This document shows positions 55,781 through 64,000 of a stretch of 64,000 nt of DNA, one piece after another. Source of the DNA: Mycolicibacterium sp. MU0053 (GTDB lineage Bacteria > Actinomycetota > Actinomycetes > Mycobacteriales > Mycobacteriaceae). The DNA lies in contig NZ_OY726397.1 of NCBI RefSeq assembly GCF_963378095.1, positions 124,001-188,000 of the forward strand. Reading direction: 5' to 3'. The translations under genes and the position numbers were made by a program. The notes beneath the pieces are model-generated. The model made no database searches. It saw nothing but the letters and a program-made list of their open reading frames with translations, and was not told where the DNA came from. The stretch's first letter is position 1. Each line of letters opens with the position of its first letter.

Positions 55781-56597
55781 ACTCGGGCGGGCGCTTGGCG
55801 AACATCGCGGTGATGCCCTCGGTGAGGTCCTTCGAGGGCAGGAACGCCGCGTTCCAGGCCGCGACGTAGCGCAGGCTGGCCGCCACCTGGGCGGTGCGCT
55901 GCTCGTCGAGCACATCTTTGATGCCCTGCACGGTCAGCGGCGGGTTGGCGGCGATTTCGGCGGCGGTCGCGCGCGCGGCCGCCAGCGTGGCCGCGGCGTC
56001 GTCGAACACGTCGTTGACCAGACCGATCTTCTCGGCCCGGGCAGCGGTGATGTCCTTGCCCGTCAACGCCAGCTCGCGCAGATGACCGTCGTTGAGGATC
56101 AGCGGCAGGCGTGCCAGGCTGCCGACGTCGGCGACGATCGCCAGCTTGACCTCGCGCACCGAGAACTTGGCGTCGGCGCTGGCGTAGCGGATGTCGACCG
56201 CGCTGATCAGGTCGACGCCGCCACCGATGCACCAGCCGTGGACCGCGGCGATGGTCGGGGTGCGGCAGTCGGCCACCGCGGTGATCGACTGCTGCATGCC
56301 CTTGAGGTGGCGGTGGAACGCCGCGCGGGGCCCGGCCATCGCACCCTCGGCCATCATCGGGGCCAGGGTGTCGCCGGAGGCCGCGAGATCCAGGCCGTAA
56401 CTGAAGTGCTTGCCCGAACCCGTCAGCACGATCGCGCGCACGTCGGGGTCGGCGTCGAGGGCCTCGAAGGCCACCGGCAGTTCGGCCCAGAACGCCGGGC
56501 CCATCGCGTTGCCCTTGCCGGGACCGAGCAGGGTCACCTGCGCGATGTGGTTGTCGATCTCGACCGAAAGGGACTCGTAGCTGTCAGCCATAACCAT
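55767..56597 (-). CDS. echA21: Enoyl-CoA hydratase/isomerase family protein (EchA21 type)
   Basis: Crotonase-fold protein of 276 residues. The oxyanion-hole motifs HFSYGLDLAAS and AAVHGWCIGGGVDLISAVDIRYAS are conserved; the glutamate and aspartate positions in FSVREVKLAIVADVGSL resemble delta-3,5-delta-2,4-dienoyl-CoA isomerases rather than plain hydratases. The ATG at 56597 or the one two codons later (MADSYESL) can start it. By position it matches Rv3774. It runs on from the lipoprotein and hisC2 genes, 19 bp after the former, so they are probably one operon. Confidence 0.9.
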   Translation of the reverse strand: MVMADSYESLSVEIDNHIAQVTLLGPGKGNAMGPAFWAELPVAFEALDADPDVRAIVLTGSGKHFSYGLDLAASGDTLAPMMAEGAMAGPRAAFHRHLKGMQQSITAVADCRTPTIAAVHGWCIGGGVDLISAVDIRYASADAKFSVREVKLAIVADVGSLARLPLILNDGHLRELALTGKDITAARAEKIGLVNDVFDDAAATLAAARATAAEIAANPPLTVQGIKDVLDEQRTAQVAASLRYVAAWNAAFLPSKDLTEGITAMFAKRPPEFTGE

Positions 56598-56616
56598 GGA
56601 GGCTAATCCGCGCGCG

Positions 56617-56934
56617 CTAACCCAGCCTCAGCAGCACCTGTTTGACCGGCTTCTCCGGCGCGCGTTCGCAGAGCAGGACCGCGATGGCCACCAGGAAGTA
56701 GGTCGGCTTGTCCGGCGCGGCGCCGAGAATCTCGTTGACCACCGTCAGCTGGTCGCTGGCGCTGAGAATGCCGAACTCCGAGCAGGTGATGTCGGGGGAT
56801 ACCGGCTCGATGGTCATGGCCAACTGGCCGGGTGTGGTCTGCGTGCACCCGGCGAGCAGCGAACCGGCGATCAGGGCCGCCGCGACCGTCCGGCCCGCGC
56901 GTGCCAAGGACCGCCGGCCCGGTCGAGTCGTCAT
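56617..56934 (-). CDS. Small lipoprotein of unknown function
   Basis: A 105-residue protein starting MTTRPGRRSLARAGRTV with a signal peptide and a clear lipobox (SLLAGC), so it is predicted to be lipid-anchored on the outer membrane face. The mature part has two further cysteines (DITCSEFG and VLLCERAP) that could pair, and a helical body. No known domain recognised. The ATG at 56934 lies one base from the hisC2 stop, so it is translated with hisC2. Confidence 0.78.
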   Translation of the reverse strand: MTTRPGRRSLARAGRTVAAALIAGSLLAGCTQTTPGQLAMTIEPVSPDITCSEFGILSASDQLTVVNEILGAAPDKPTYFLVAIAVLLCERAPEKPVKQVLLRLG

Positions 56935-56935
56935 G

Positions 56936-57985
56936 TCAGATCCAATCGGTTGCGAAGGCCAGGAATGCGTCGTTCTCGTGCGGTGCGCCAATGGTCACCC
57001 GCACCCCGTCGTCCCCGTATGGCCGGACCAGGATGCGGGCCTTGGCGGCCTGCGCCACGAAATCAGCGGTGCGCTCGGGGCCCAACGGTAGCCACACGAA
57101 GTTGGCCTGCGATGGCGGGAGTCGGTAGCCGGCCGCGCGCAGCGCCGCGCTGACGCGGCCGCGCTCGGCCACCACCGCGTCGGTCCGCGCCAGCAGTTCC
57201 TCCGCGGCGTCCAGGGAGGCGATGGCGGCCGCCTGGGCCAGCGTGCTGGCGGTGAATGGCACGTAGACCTTTCCCAGTGCGGTGATGAGGTCGGGGTCAC
57301 CCACGGCGTAGCCGACGCGGGCGCCGGCCAGCCCGTAGGCCTTCGAGAAGGTCCGCAACACGATGACGTTCGGGTGGTCACGCGCCAGGGCCAGGCTGTC
57401 CGGTGCCAGGCCGTCGCGGATGTACTCCACGTAGGCCTCGTCGATGCAGATGACGATGTCGGTGGGGACGGCGTCGACGAACCGCGCCAGGTCGTCCGGT
57501 GCCACCACCGTCGACGTCGGGTTGTTCGGATTGCAGATGAAGATCAGCCGCGTCCGATCGGTGATCGCCGCGAGCATCGCGTCGAGGTCATGGGTGTGAT
57601 CGAGCAGCGGAACCGGCACCGGCGTGGCGCCGGCGACGCGGACCTGCAGGGGGTAGACCTCGAACGCGCGCCACCCGAACAGCACCTCGTCGCCGACCGT
57701 CGCGGTGATCTGGACCAGTTGTTGGCACAGGCTCACCGACCCGCAACCGACGGCGATGTGCTCGGGCGCGAAGTTGACGTGCTTGGCCAGGCGTTCCTTG
57801 AGTTCGACGTAGCCGTTGTCCGGGTAGCGGTTCAGGGTCTCGGCGGCCCGGACGATCGCGGATCGCACGCTGGGCAGCGGACCGTCCACCGTTTCGTTGC
57901 TGGCCAGCTTGATCGCGCCCGGCACCGTCCGGCCTGGCGTATACGCCGGGAGGTCGGCCATCAGGGGTCGTAAACGGGCGGTCAT
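56936..57985 (-). CDS. hisC2: Histidinol-phosphate/aromatic aminotransferase HisC2
   Basis: PLP aminotransferase of 349 residues, related to HisC; Rv3772 is thought to work on aromatic amino acids, mainly phenylalanine. Visible features: KLASNETVDGPLPSV substrate loop, FICNPNNPTS, ICIDEAYVEYI and the PLP-lysine motif TFSKAYGLAGARVGYAV, with the closing arginine in DGVRVTIG. The ATG at 57985 (MTARLRPLMADLPAYTPG) matches the family start. It heads the hisC2-lipoprotein-echA21 group and lies about 90 bp from the divergent tRNA-Ser. Confidence 0.93.
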   Translation of the reverse strand: MTARLRPLMADLPAYTPGRTVPGAIKLASNETVDGPLPSVRSAIVRAAETLNRYPDNGYVELKERLAKHVNFAPEHIAVGCGSVSLCQQLVQITATVGDEVLFGWRAFEVYPLQVRVAGATPVPVPLLDHTHDLDAMLAAITDRTRLIFICNPNNPTSTVVAPDDLARFVDAVPTDIVICIDEAYVEYIRDGLAPDSLALARDHPNVIVLRTFSKAYGLAGARVGYAVGDPDLITALGKVYVPFTASTLAQAAAIASLDAAEELLARTDAVVAERGRVSAALRAAGYRLPPSQANFVWLPLGPERTADFVAQAAKARILVRPYGDDGVRVTIGAPHENDAFLAFATDWI

Positions 57986-58073
57986 TTGGCCAGCATAAGT
58001 GAGGCTGTGTACTCTGTGCCCTCGGCGGTTCCGGTACCGGAGATCGGGTCCGGTAACCTCTGAGAAGTTCGAA

Positions 58074-58162
58074 GGAGGCGTGCCAGAGCGGCCGAATGGG
58101 ACTCACTGCTAATGAGTTGTCCCCCTTAAAGGGGACCGGAGGTTCAAATCCTCTCGCCTCCG
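58074..58162 (+). tRNA. tRNA-Ser (anticodon GCT)
   Basis: Acceptor arms GGAGGCG (58074-58080) and CGCCTCC (58155-58161) pair; the anticodon stem ACTCA/TGAGT encloses CTGCTAA with GCT at 58108-58110. A long variable arm (TGTCCCCCTTAAAGGGGACC) is typical of tRNA-Ser. CCA is encoded right after the discriminator G (58163-58165). Confidence 0.95.
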
Positions 58163-58181
58163 CCACACAATTGAATACCCA

Positions 58182-58254
58182 GCGCCCGTAGCTCAACGGA
58201 TAGAGCATCTGACTACGGATCAGAAGGTTAGGGGTTCGAATCCCTTCGGGCGCA
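58182..58254 (+). tRNA. tRNA-Arg (anticodon ACG)
   Basis: Acceptor arms GCGCCCG (58182-58188) and CGGGCGC (58247-58253) pair; the stem TCTGA/TCAGA holds CTACGGA with anticodon ACG. The T-arm GGGGTTCGAATCCC is standard. CCA is not encoded. It lies 16 bp after the encoded CCA of tRNA-Ser and before a strong terminator, so both are one transcript. Confidence 0.96.
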
Positions 58255-58261
58255 CTTCCCA

Positions 58262-58295
58262 GAGACGGCCTCCCCCGGGAGGCCGTCTCGTTTTT
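58262..58295 (+). terminator. Intrinsic terminator after the tRNA pair
   Basis: Perfect 13-bp stem GAGACGGCCTCCC (58262-58274) with GGGAGGCCGTCTC (58277-58289), followed by G and TTTTT (58291-58295). A strong Rho-independent terminator. Confidence 0.93.
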
Positions 58296-58427
58296 GGCGA
58301 CAGCGCGCCCGCTACGGATGGCCCGACATGGGCTTGGGCTGGTCATCCCGGGACGCTGCGGAGCCCGTACACGACCAGGTGCGGTTCGGCAGGTCGCCTC
58401 GACCGGATGCGCGAGTCCCGGGTTCGG

Positions 58428-58787
58428 TCAGCTGCTGACGTTCAGCGGCAGCGAGACGAAGCCGTTGTTGCTACTCACCGATATCAGGTAGCGCCCATCG
58501 ACCGGTAGCGGTACTTGCATCGGGAAGAAGACGAATCCCACCTCGCCGCCCAAGCTGGACTCCGGGACGTCGAGTTGGGCGTTCTCGGAGTTGCCGGTCG
58601 GGCCGGTGACCTTGACGTCGATCTTGGGGGACCGGTCCGACGGTTCGGGTTGGATCAACACCACCAGGGTCGCACGCGCGGCGCGCTCCGGGCCCACCCG
58701 GCAGGCGCTGATCACGCCGCCCACGATGTTGAGCTTGTTGTCCACGACCGAGGCGGATTCGGCGAGCAGTGCGCCAGTGACTATCAC
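58428..58787 (-). CDS. Conserved small beta-rich protein (DUF6941-like)
   Basis: Function unknown. The 119-residue protein begins near VIVTGALLAESASVVDNKLNIVGGVISACRVG, followed by regular beta strands (ATLVVLIQPEP, VGFVFFPMQVPLPVDGRYLISV). The opening ALLAE-(x)-GKLN-(x)-GG pattern is like small proteins of the DUF6941 type common in actinobacteria; this name is from memory and not verified. The GTG at 58787 is chosen as the start because similarity seems to begin there; the frame is open further upstream to 59036 but that part overlaps the next gene and is arginine-rich. Confidence 0.6.
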   Translation of the reverse strand: MIVTGALLAESASVVDNKLNIVGGVISACRVGPERAARATLVVLIQPEPSDRSPKIDVKVTGPTGNSENAQLDVPESSLGGEVGFVFFPMQVPLPVDGRYLISVSSNNGFVSLPLNVSS

Positions 58788-59009
58788 CGGCCCAACATAC
58801 AACGGGACTACGACACCAGGGTGAAAGTCTTTGATACTGCATGGAATTCTGCGCTGCCGACGCACAGCTTCCGGTTGTCGACCGGTCGATCGCCAACCGG
58901 GTGAGGTGCGCAGCTCGGATGACATTGCGCCGCACTGAAGTCCGGCGGGGCCGGATGTTGGTGCGCATTTCGGAGCGTTCCCGCGGGTCAATGCAGTTAG
59001 GATCACGCA

Positions 59010-59528
59010 ATGTCGGAACGCGCGGGAACGCCGCAAAATGTGCCGGGGGCGCAGCCTGTCCCGAACCGTGCGTACCGGGGATGGTTGGCTCCGGCAGCGC
59101 TGATCGTGGCGCTGCTGGCGGCCGGAATTTCGATTTGGTCGGTCGTGGAGTCATCCGATGCCCGCTCGTCTGGCGCCGAGGTGCTGAGTGCCGACGAAGC
59201 AAAGTCGAAGGCCTGTTCCGCTTTTGAGATTGTGCAACGCGCGGTGAACCTGCAGACCAACGCCGATTTGGGGCCCGAGGTGGTGGCGCGTGAAGTGGTG
59301 GCAGCCAATGCGCGGCTCGCCACCATCGGAGGCGGGCAGTACCTGTTGCACAACCTGAATGCGGGCGCGCCGGCGGAACTCGGTGACGCGATGCGCAGTT
59401 TTGCGAACGACCTGCTCGAGGTGGGCATGGGTCAGCTTGCCGGGTTGTCGAGCCACAGCCCGGATCAGGCCGGCCGACTGGCGTACCTGGAAGCGATGCG
59501 TCCGCAGATCGTGGAGCTGTGCCGGTAG
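59010..59528 (+). CDS. Membrane-anchored protein of unknown function
   Basis: A 172-residue protein with a short proline-rich cytoplasmic start (MSERAGTPQNVPGAQPVPNR), one membrane helix (WLAPAALIVALLAAGISIWSVV) and an outside helical domain with two cysteines (KSKACSAFEIV and IVELC near the end). The body (AVNLQTNADLGPEVVAREVVAANARLA) is mostly alpha-helical. Similar single-span proteins are common in mycobacteria and some lie beside mce genes, but no such context exists here. ATG at 59010. Confidence 0.75.
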   Translation: MSERAGTPQNVPGAQPVPNRAYRGWLAPAALIVALLAAGISIWSVVESSDARSSGAEVLSADEAKSKACSAFEIVQRAVNLQTNADLGPEVVAREVVAANARLATIGGGQYLLHNLNAGAPAELGDAMRSFANDLLEVGMGQLAGLSSHSPDQAGRLAYLEAMRPQIVELCR

Positions 59529-60043
59529 GTCGCCGCACGTTCGGCGACCTGTGCTGCCTCTCGTATTAGGTCGACCGAGCCTGCTTTCGGGTCTGGGACC
59601 GGTGTCTCACTCATCTGATTCTCAGCTTGGCACCTGCGGTGCGCGGGCCGGCGGTGGCGTTGCTACCGGCGCTGGGGAGCCCAACGGGGCGCACCCGGAA
59701 CGAATTAGCTGTCAGCACCATTGGCGGCTGTCCGGCGCCGGGTGCGGCGCGTCGGAGCAGTCGGGCTGGACGGAGCTGACCAGCAGGTGCCAGCCGAGCG
59801 GCCGGGCGCTGCCGGTGGCTTCCGGCGGGTCTAGGTGTGGTTGCTGCGCGGTGCACCGGGTGGTCCCTGGCGGCCGGTAGCGGGCTCGTTGGGATCGAAA
59901 ACAAATGTGTTTGCGGGTGCAATCACGACGGGTTGTCGTACCCAGAATGCATCCCACCCTCAGCAAGTTCTCAGTTAGGCTGCCGTCCAAGTCGCAGGGG
60001 GTCTGCGAGCTGACTGAAATCTCAAGTGACGGGGGATCTTTCG
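59529..60043. other. 515-bp non-coding stretch before the repeat protein
   Basis: No supported gene, RNA or repeat seen. It presumably carries the promoter and leader of the large glycine-rich protein gene; a weak GGGGGAT purine tract stands before its ATG. Confidence 0.55.
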
Positions 60044-63000
60044 ATGGGCTATGCCAATTACGTGGGCCGGGTTGGTGCGCTGGCGGTTGCGCTGGGTATC
60101 GGTACGGCGATTGGCGGCCCGCCGGGAGTTGCTTGGGCGGAACCGGATAGCGGCAGTGGTGGGACTTCGCAGAGTTCGGGCTCGGAGTCCTCGGAGGGCG
60201 CTGGTGGAGGTGCGGGATCCGACGAGTCGGGCCCGGCGGCCGGTTCGGCCGGCAGCAGCGATCCGAAAAAGAACAAGCTCCAGGTCACCATCAGGGAGCG
60301 GGCGGAGTCGATCGCCAAAGACTTGGAGAAGCGGTCTCAGGGAATCGAGAAGCGCGCCGCAGTTCTTGAGAAGCGGGTCAACAGTTTTGAGGAAAAGGCC
60401 CGGCAACTCGCCGAGCGGCTGCAGCCGCGGTTGCGGGTTTCCGGTGGCAGCGGTGCAAGCGGCGGTGTAAGCGGGGCGGAATCCGGAACTGCTGGTTTTG
60501 AGCTGGGCGAGGGCCTCACCGACGTGCCGGTTGCAGACCCCGGAACCGTCGGCACGATCCCCCCGGTCGAGCCGACTGAACCCGTGGATGCCGCCCAACC
60601 CGGTGGCGCCGGTACCGACGAAGATGACGCGCCGCCAACCAATTCCGGCGATAGTACTGATTCGAATCCGCGGGTGCTGCGCTCCGCTGTGCCCGGGGAG
60701 GGGGCGGTTTCCGCCGAAAGTGCGTCGCTCCAGGACATTCCGGCAGAGCTCAAGCATGGCCTGGAAACGTTCGAGGTGTCCGTCACCACCGTTGCGGAGG
60801 CAGGCGCGATCACGGCGTTGATCGTTGATCAGCCTATCGAGCCGGACGAAGTCCTGCTTCCGGTGCCTGCGGTGCCTGAGCCGGGGGTTGTCGGGGGCAG
60901 TGTTGTTTTGAGTGGGTTGTTGGGTGCGTTTGGTTATACGTCCTCGGCGGCCGGGGGTGAGGTGCCGGCGGCGCCGAATCCGACGTTGGCCTTGTTGTGG
61001 GCGGCGTATCGGCGGTTGGAGGTCACGCAGGCGAGCCCGGGGGCGCAGTCTCTTGGTGGTGAGGTGGCGACGTTCAGCACGGGTCAGTCGGGTCCGGTGT
61101 CGGCGTTGGCGACTCCGGGTGGTTCGTTGTTCTCGTTCACGGTGGGGCCGTTGGGGCTGTTCGGTAATGGGACGGCGGCCAATCCCAATGGTGGTCTGTT
61201 GATCGGTAATGGTTATTCCTGGACTGCGGATACCTGCAATGCCGGTGCTGCGTGCCAGGGCGGCAATGGTGGGTTGTTGGGCAATGGTGGCGCTGGCTTC
61301 AACGGCGGAAACGGCGGTGCAGCGGGCTGGATCGGCGATGGGGGCAACGGCGGCGCCGGCGTAACGGGGCTCAACGCCGGTGCCGGCGGCAACGGCGGTA
61401 CGGGCGGCTTGTTCATGGGCAACGGCGGGAAGGGCGGCGTCGGCGCATCCGGGACTGCTGGCGGTCCCGGTAGTGCGGGCGGCGACGGCGGCAATGTAGG
61501 CCGGTTGTCGGTGTTGGGCAACGGCGGCAAGGGCGGTGCGGGCGGTGCGGGCGGTGCAGGTGCTGCGGGTACTGCGACCACCGCCGCCGTGGTCGGTGGT
61601 GTTGGTGGTACGGGTGGTGCCGGGGGATCGGGCAGCTTGCTGTTCGGCCGCGGCGGCGACGGCGGCAAGGGTGGCAACGGTGGTGCCGGCGGCGCCGGTT
61701 ACAACGGGTTGACCGGGACCGCCGGTGGTGGCGATGGTGAAAACGGTGGCAATGCCGCCGCTGGTGGTGCCGGTGGCGCCGGTGGCGCTGCGGGTCAGGG
61801 GCGGTTCCTGTTCCTGTTCGAGAACAGTGGCACCGATGGTGACGGCGGGAACGGTGGTCGCGGTGGTCGGGGCGGCAACGCGGGCAACGGCGGGGTGGGC
61901 ACTGATGGTGATGCCGTCAATCCCGATGGTGGTCGGGGTGGTGATGGTGGTGAGCGCGGTGTGGCCGGTGCCGGTGGTGCTGCTGGTGTAGCCGGTGGTT
62001 CGACGGGTGTCGACGGGAATGTCGGTGCCGTGGGTGCAGCCGCCACCGGTGGCAATGGTGGCCGCGGTGGTAACGGCTGGGACAGCGATGATGTGAACAT
62101 CGCCGGCGGCAACGGTGGCGACGGCGGTAACGCGGGCAGTCAGGGCAACGGTGGTGTCGGTGGCCAGGGCGGTGCCGGTGCGGCGGGGGTCGACGGTGAA
62201 AACGGCGTAGCGGCAGGCGAATCCGGCGAGGACGGCTCGATCGGCGGGGCGGCCGGCAGTGGCGGCAACGGCGGTTCGGGTGGTTCGGTCTCCGGTAACG
62301 GCGGTGCGGGCGGCAAGGGCGGCACGGGTGGTGTCGGCGGCAGCGGTGGTGACGGCAGCACCGCGCCGGGTGCCGACTTTGCCGGCAGCGGCGGTGACGG
62401 TGGTGTCGGCGGCGCCGGCGGTGAAGGTGGTCTCGGCGGTACCGCGCTCGGTGTCGGGGCCGACGGTCTCGATGGCGCCTTCGGTGACGGCGGCGCCGGT
62501 GGCAGTGGTGGTCTCGGCGGCAGTGTCGGCGACGGTGCAACCGGTGGTGCCGGTGGTGCCGGGGGCGCCGGCGGTGTGGGTACCGCGGCCGGGCCCGGTC
62601 TCGGTGGCGGTGGTGGTGGCGGTGGCGGCGGCGCCACTGTCCAAGAACTCAACGGCGGCGAAATCACCGACAGCACCGCGCAAGGTGGGGCCGGTGGGGT
62701 CGGCGGCGCCGGATCCGTCACTGAGTCCGGTGGGAGCGGCGGTACCGGCGGCACGGCCACGGTGATCGCCGACGGCACCGACAGCACCGTGACGGACAGT
62801 CATGCCATCGGTGGTGCCGGTGTCACCGGAGATCCCAACGGCGGCAAGGGCGGAGACGGTGCCACGGCATTGGTGCAAGCCAGCGGTGGCGCCGCGATCG
62901 AGGGCAGCACCGCGACCGCGGGCAACAGCTCCAACACCGCCGTGGGTGGTTCGGCTGTCATCGAGGCTGACGGTGCGGACAGCAGCGTGACCGACAGTGC

Positions 63001-64000
63001 GGCCACCGGCGGCAACGCCGGTAGCGGCGATACCGCCGGCGGTATCGGTGGTGCAGGCGGCGATGCCTACGTCTCTGCGACGTATGGCGGCGCCGTCCAG
63101 AACGGGACGGCTCAAGGTGGTAACGGTGGCGCCGGCACCAATGATGGCGAGGGCGGCGCCGGTGGCGCCGGCTACGTCTACGCGGCGGGCGCGAACAGCT
63201 CCGTCGCCGACGGTCTCGCCACCGGCGGTGACGGCGGTGACGGTACCGATAGCGGCACGGGTGGCGACGGAGGTGTGGCCTCGGTCACCGCCGGCATCGA
63301 TGACAACACCGTCCAGCTTCCCAACAACACCGTCAGCAACGCTGAGGCCACTGGCGGTGGCGGTGGTGATGCCACCGGCCTGGACAGCACCGGAGGCGAT
63401 GGGGGCGCCAGCTACATCCAAGGTGGAAACGGCAAGGAGATCGCCGATGGCGTCGCGACCGGCGGTGCAGGCGGGGACGCCTCTGCTGGTGGCGCTGGCG
63501 GCACGGGGGGATTGGCCCAGCTGATTTCCCTGTCTCAGGGCGTCGTCGACGACGCCACCGCCCTCGGCGGCAACGGGGGCGTAGGCACGGCAGGGGCAAC
63601 CGGCGGCAACGGCGGCTTGGCTCAGGTAATCGGTTGGCAGCAGAACGCCACCGGGAGCGGCGTCGCTACGGGCGGTAACGGTGGCGCCGGCAATGGTGGC
63701 GATGGCGGCCACGGCGGAATGGGTTCCATCTATGCCAACGGAGCCAACAGCACTGCCGAGGGTTCGGCGACCGGAGGCCACGGCGGCGACGGCGGCGCCA
63801 GCGGCGGAGGTCGCGGCGGCGACGGCGGCGTCGGGTCGATCTATACCGTGACAGGTAACAGCAGCGCTGCGGGCACCGTGCTTGGTGGCCAGGGCGGTGC
63901 CGGCGGCGCCAACGATGGCGGCGGCACCGGCGGTGCGGGCGGGCGCGCCGATATTCGGATCGGCGGCGGCGGTAGTGCCACCGGTGAGGCCACCGGCGGT
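60044..64000 (+). CDS. PGRS-like glycine-rich repeat protein with signal peptide, 3' end outside the window
   Basis: The frame is open from the ATG at 60044 to the right edge (1319 codons and continuing). It begins MGYANYVGRVGALAVALG with a signal peptide ending near GVAWAEP, so it is exported by the Sec or Tat route and has no PE domain. Then come an acidic linker, a charged coiled-coil-like part (ERAESIAKDLEKRSQGIEKR), a conserved NPTLALLWAAYRRLEVTQ segment, a GNGYSWTADTC motif with two cysteines, then GGNGGxGG repeats typical of PGRS. From about residue 870 it changes to longer repeats ending in ATGGxGGDG with short hydrophobic strands, likely a beta-helix. Probably a surface or secreted protein; function unknown. 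Confidence 0.85.
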   Translation, partial: MGYANYVGRVGALAVALGIGTAIGGPPGVAWAEPDSGSGGTSQSSGSESSEGAGGGAGSDESGPAAGSAGSSDPKKNKLQVTIRERAESIAKDLEKRSQGIEKRAAVLEKRVNSFEEKARQLAERLQPRLRVSGGSGASGGVSGAESGTAGFELGEGLTDVPVADPGTVGTIPPVEPTEPVDAAQPGGAGTDEDDAPPTNSGDSTDSNPRVLRSAVPGEGAVSAESASLQDIPAELKHGLETFEVSVTTVAEAGAITALIVDQPIEPDEVLLPVPAVPEPGVVGGSVVLSGLLGAFGYTSSAAGGEVPAAPNPTLALLWAAYRRLEVTQASPGAQSLGGEVATFSTGQSGPVSALATPGGSLFSFTVGPLGLFGNGTAANPNGGLLIGNGYSWTADTCNAGAACQGGNGGLLGNGGAGFNGGNGGAAGWIGDGGNGGAGVTGLNAGAGGNGGTGGLFMGNGGKGGVGASGTAGGPGSAGGDGGNVGRLSVLGNGGKGGAGGAGGAGAAGTATTAAVVGGVGGTGGAGGSGSLLFGRGGDGGKGGNGGAGGAGYNGLTGTAGGGDGENGGNAAAGGAGGAGGAAGQGRFLFLFENSGTDGDGGNGGRGGRGGNAGNGGVGTDGDAVNPDGGRGGDGGERGVAGAGGAAGVAGGSTGVDGNVGAVGAAATGGNGGRGGNGWDSDDVNIAGGNGGDGGNAGSQGNGGVGGQGGAGAAGVDGENGVAAGESGEDGSIGGAAGSGGNGGSGGSVSGNGGAGGKGGTGGVGGSGGDGSTAPGADFAGSGGDGGVGGAGGEGGLGGTALGVGADGLDGAFGDGGAGGSGGLGGSVGDGATGGAGGAGGAGGVGTAAGPGLGGGGGGGGGGATVQELNGGEITDSTAQGGAGGVGGAGSVTESGGSGGTGGTATVIADGTDSTVTDSHAIGGAGVTGDPNGGKGGDGATALVQASGGAAIEGSTATAGNSSNTAVGGSAVIEADGADSSVTDSAATGGNAGSGDTAGGIGGAGGDAYVSATYGGAVQNGTAQGGNGGAGTNDGEGGAGGAGYVYAAGANSSVADGLATGGDGGDGTDSGTGGDGGVASVTAGIDDNTVQLPNNTVSNAEATGGGGGDATGLDSTGGDGGASYIQGGNGKEIADGVATGGAGGDASAGGAGGTGGLAQLISLSQGVVDDATALGGNGGVGTAGATGGNGGLAQVIGWQQNATGSGVATGGNGGAGNGGDGGHGGMGSIYANGANSTAEGSATGGHGGDGGASGGGRGGDGGVGSIYTVTGNSSAAGTVLGGQGGAGGANDGGGTGGAGGRADIRIGGGGSATGEATGG

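Noticed and set aside
59975..63781. A 1268-codon minus-strand frame opposite the PGRS-like gene
   Set aside because: The GGN codon pattern on the plus strand leaves the complementary frame free of stops. The plus-strand frame has a signal peptide and PGRS repeats, so it is the real gene.

Overview
The window is a high-GC chromosomal segment from a mycobacterium. The order of recognisable genes follows the region of Mycobacterium tuberculosis from Rv3810 (erp) down to about Rv3771, the main block for building the mycolyl-arabinogalactan cell wall. Two adjacent antigen 85 genes, a DUF732 gene, a PGRS-like protein with an ordinary signal peptide instead of a PE domain, and several accessory genes suggest a non-tuberculous species, possibly a fast grower. 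I cannot name the species from sequence alone.

Layout. 1-7815: erp (partial, minus strand), then a tightly overlapping plus-strand run glf, glfT2, the decaprenyl-phosphoryl-phosphoribose phosphatase gene, ubiA and aftB. Together these supply UDP-galactofuranose, polymerise galactan, make the arabinose donor precursor and cap arabinan. 7947-11222: three antigen 85 family genes (two apparently active mycolyltransferases, then fbpD/mpt51 without the catalytic serine). 11300-22148: a DUF732 protein, the Rv3802c-type cutinase-like hydrolase, and the mycolate condensation set fadD32, pks13, accD4. 22251-24766: three accessory genes. 25047-26129: a complete IS481-family element with a 6-bp target duplication, landed on the embB stop codon. 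26125-40484 (minus strand, transcribed right to left): a gtrA-family gene, dprE1, dprE2, aftA, embC, embA, embB, which make decaprenyl-phosphoryl-arabinose and polymerise arabinan. 40528-43615: accessory genes (HD hydrolase, MocR regulator, AhpD-like protein, flavin-binding protein). 43943-47018 (minus): bpa, wzt, glfT1 and wzm, for galactan initiation and export plus a proteasome activator. 47639-49831: a fold-type I PLP-like protein without the lysine, and a quinone oxidoreductase. 49923-53075: an accessory insert (MarR regulator, tRNA-Ser, AurF-like diiron oxygenase with membrane tail, methyltransferase). 53141-58787: lipE, small membrane and epimerase genes, echA21, a lipoprotein, hisC2, tRNA-Ser, tRNA-Arg and a small conserved protein. 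59010-64000: a membrane-anchored protein and the start of a very large glycine-rich repeat protein that runs off the window.

The least ordinary observations are: a perfect four-copy 57-bp minisatellite inside glfT2 (76 extra residues in an essential polymerase), a hairpin element inside aftA, a dispersed family of about 60-bp palindromic intergenic elements seen three times, an IS481-type transposase that takes its stop codon from its target site, and the oxygenase-methyltransferase insert beside a tRNA gene. I did not find a clear new multi-gene system. The best candidate is the insert at 49923-53075.
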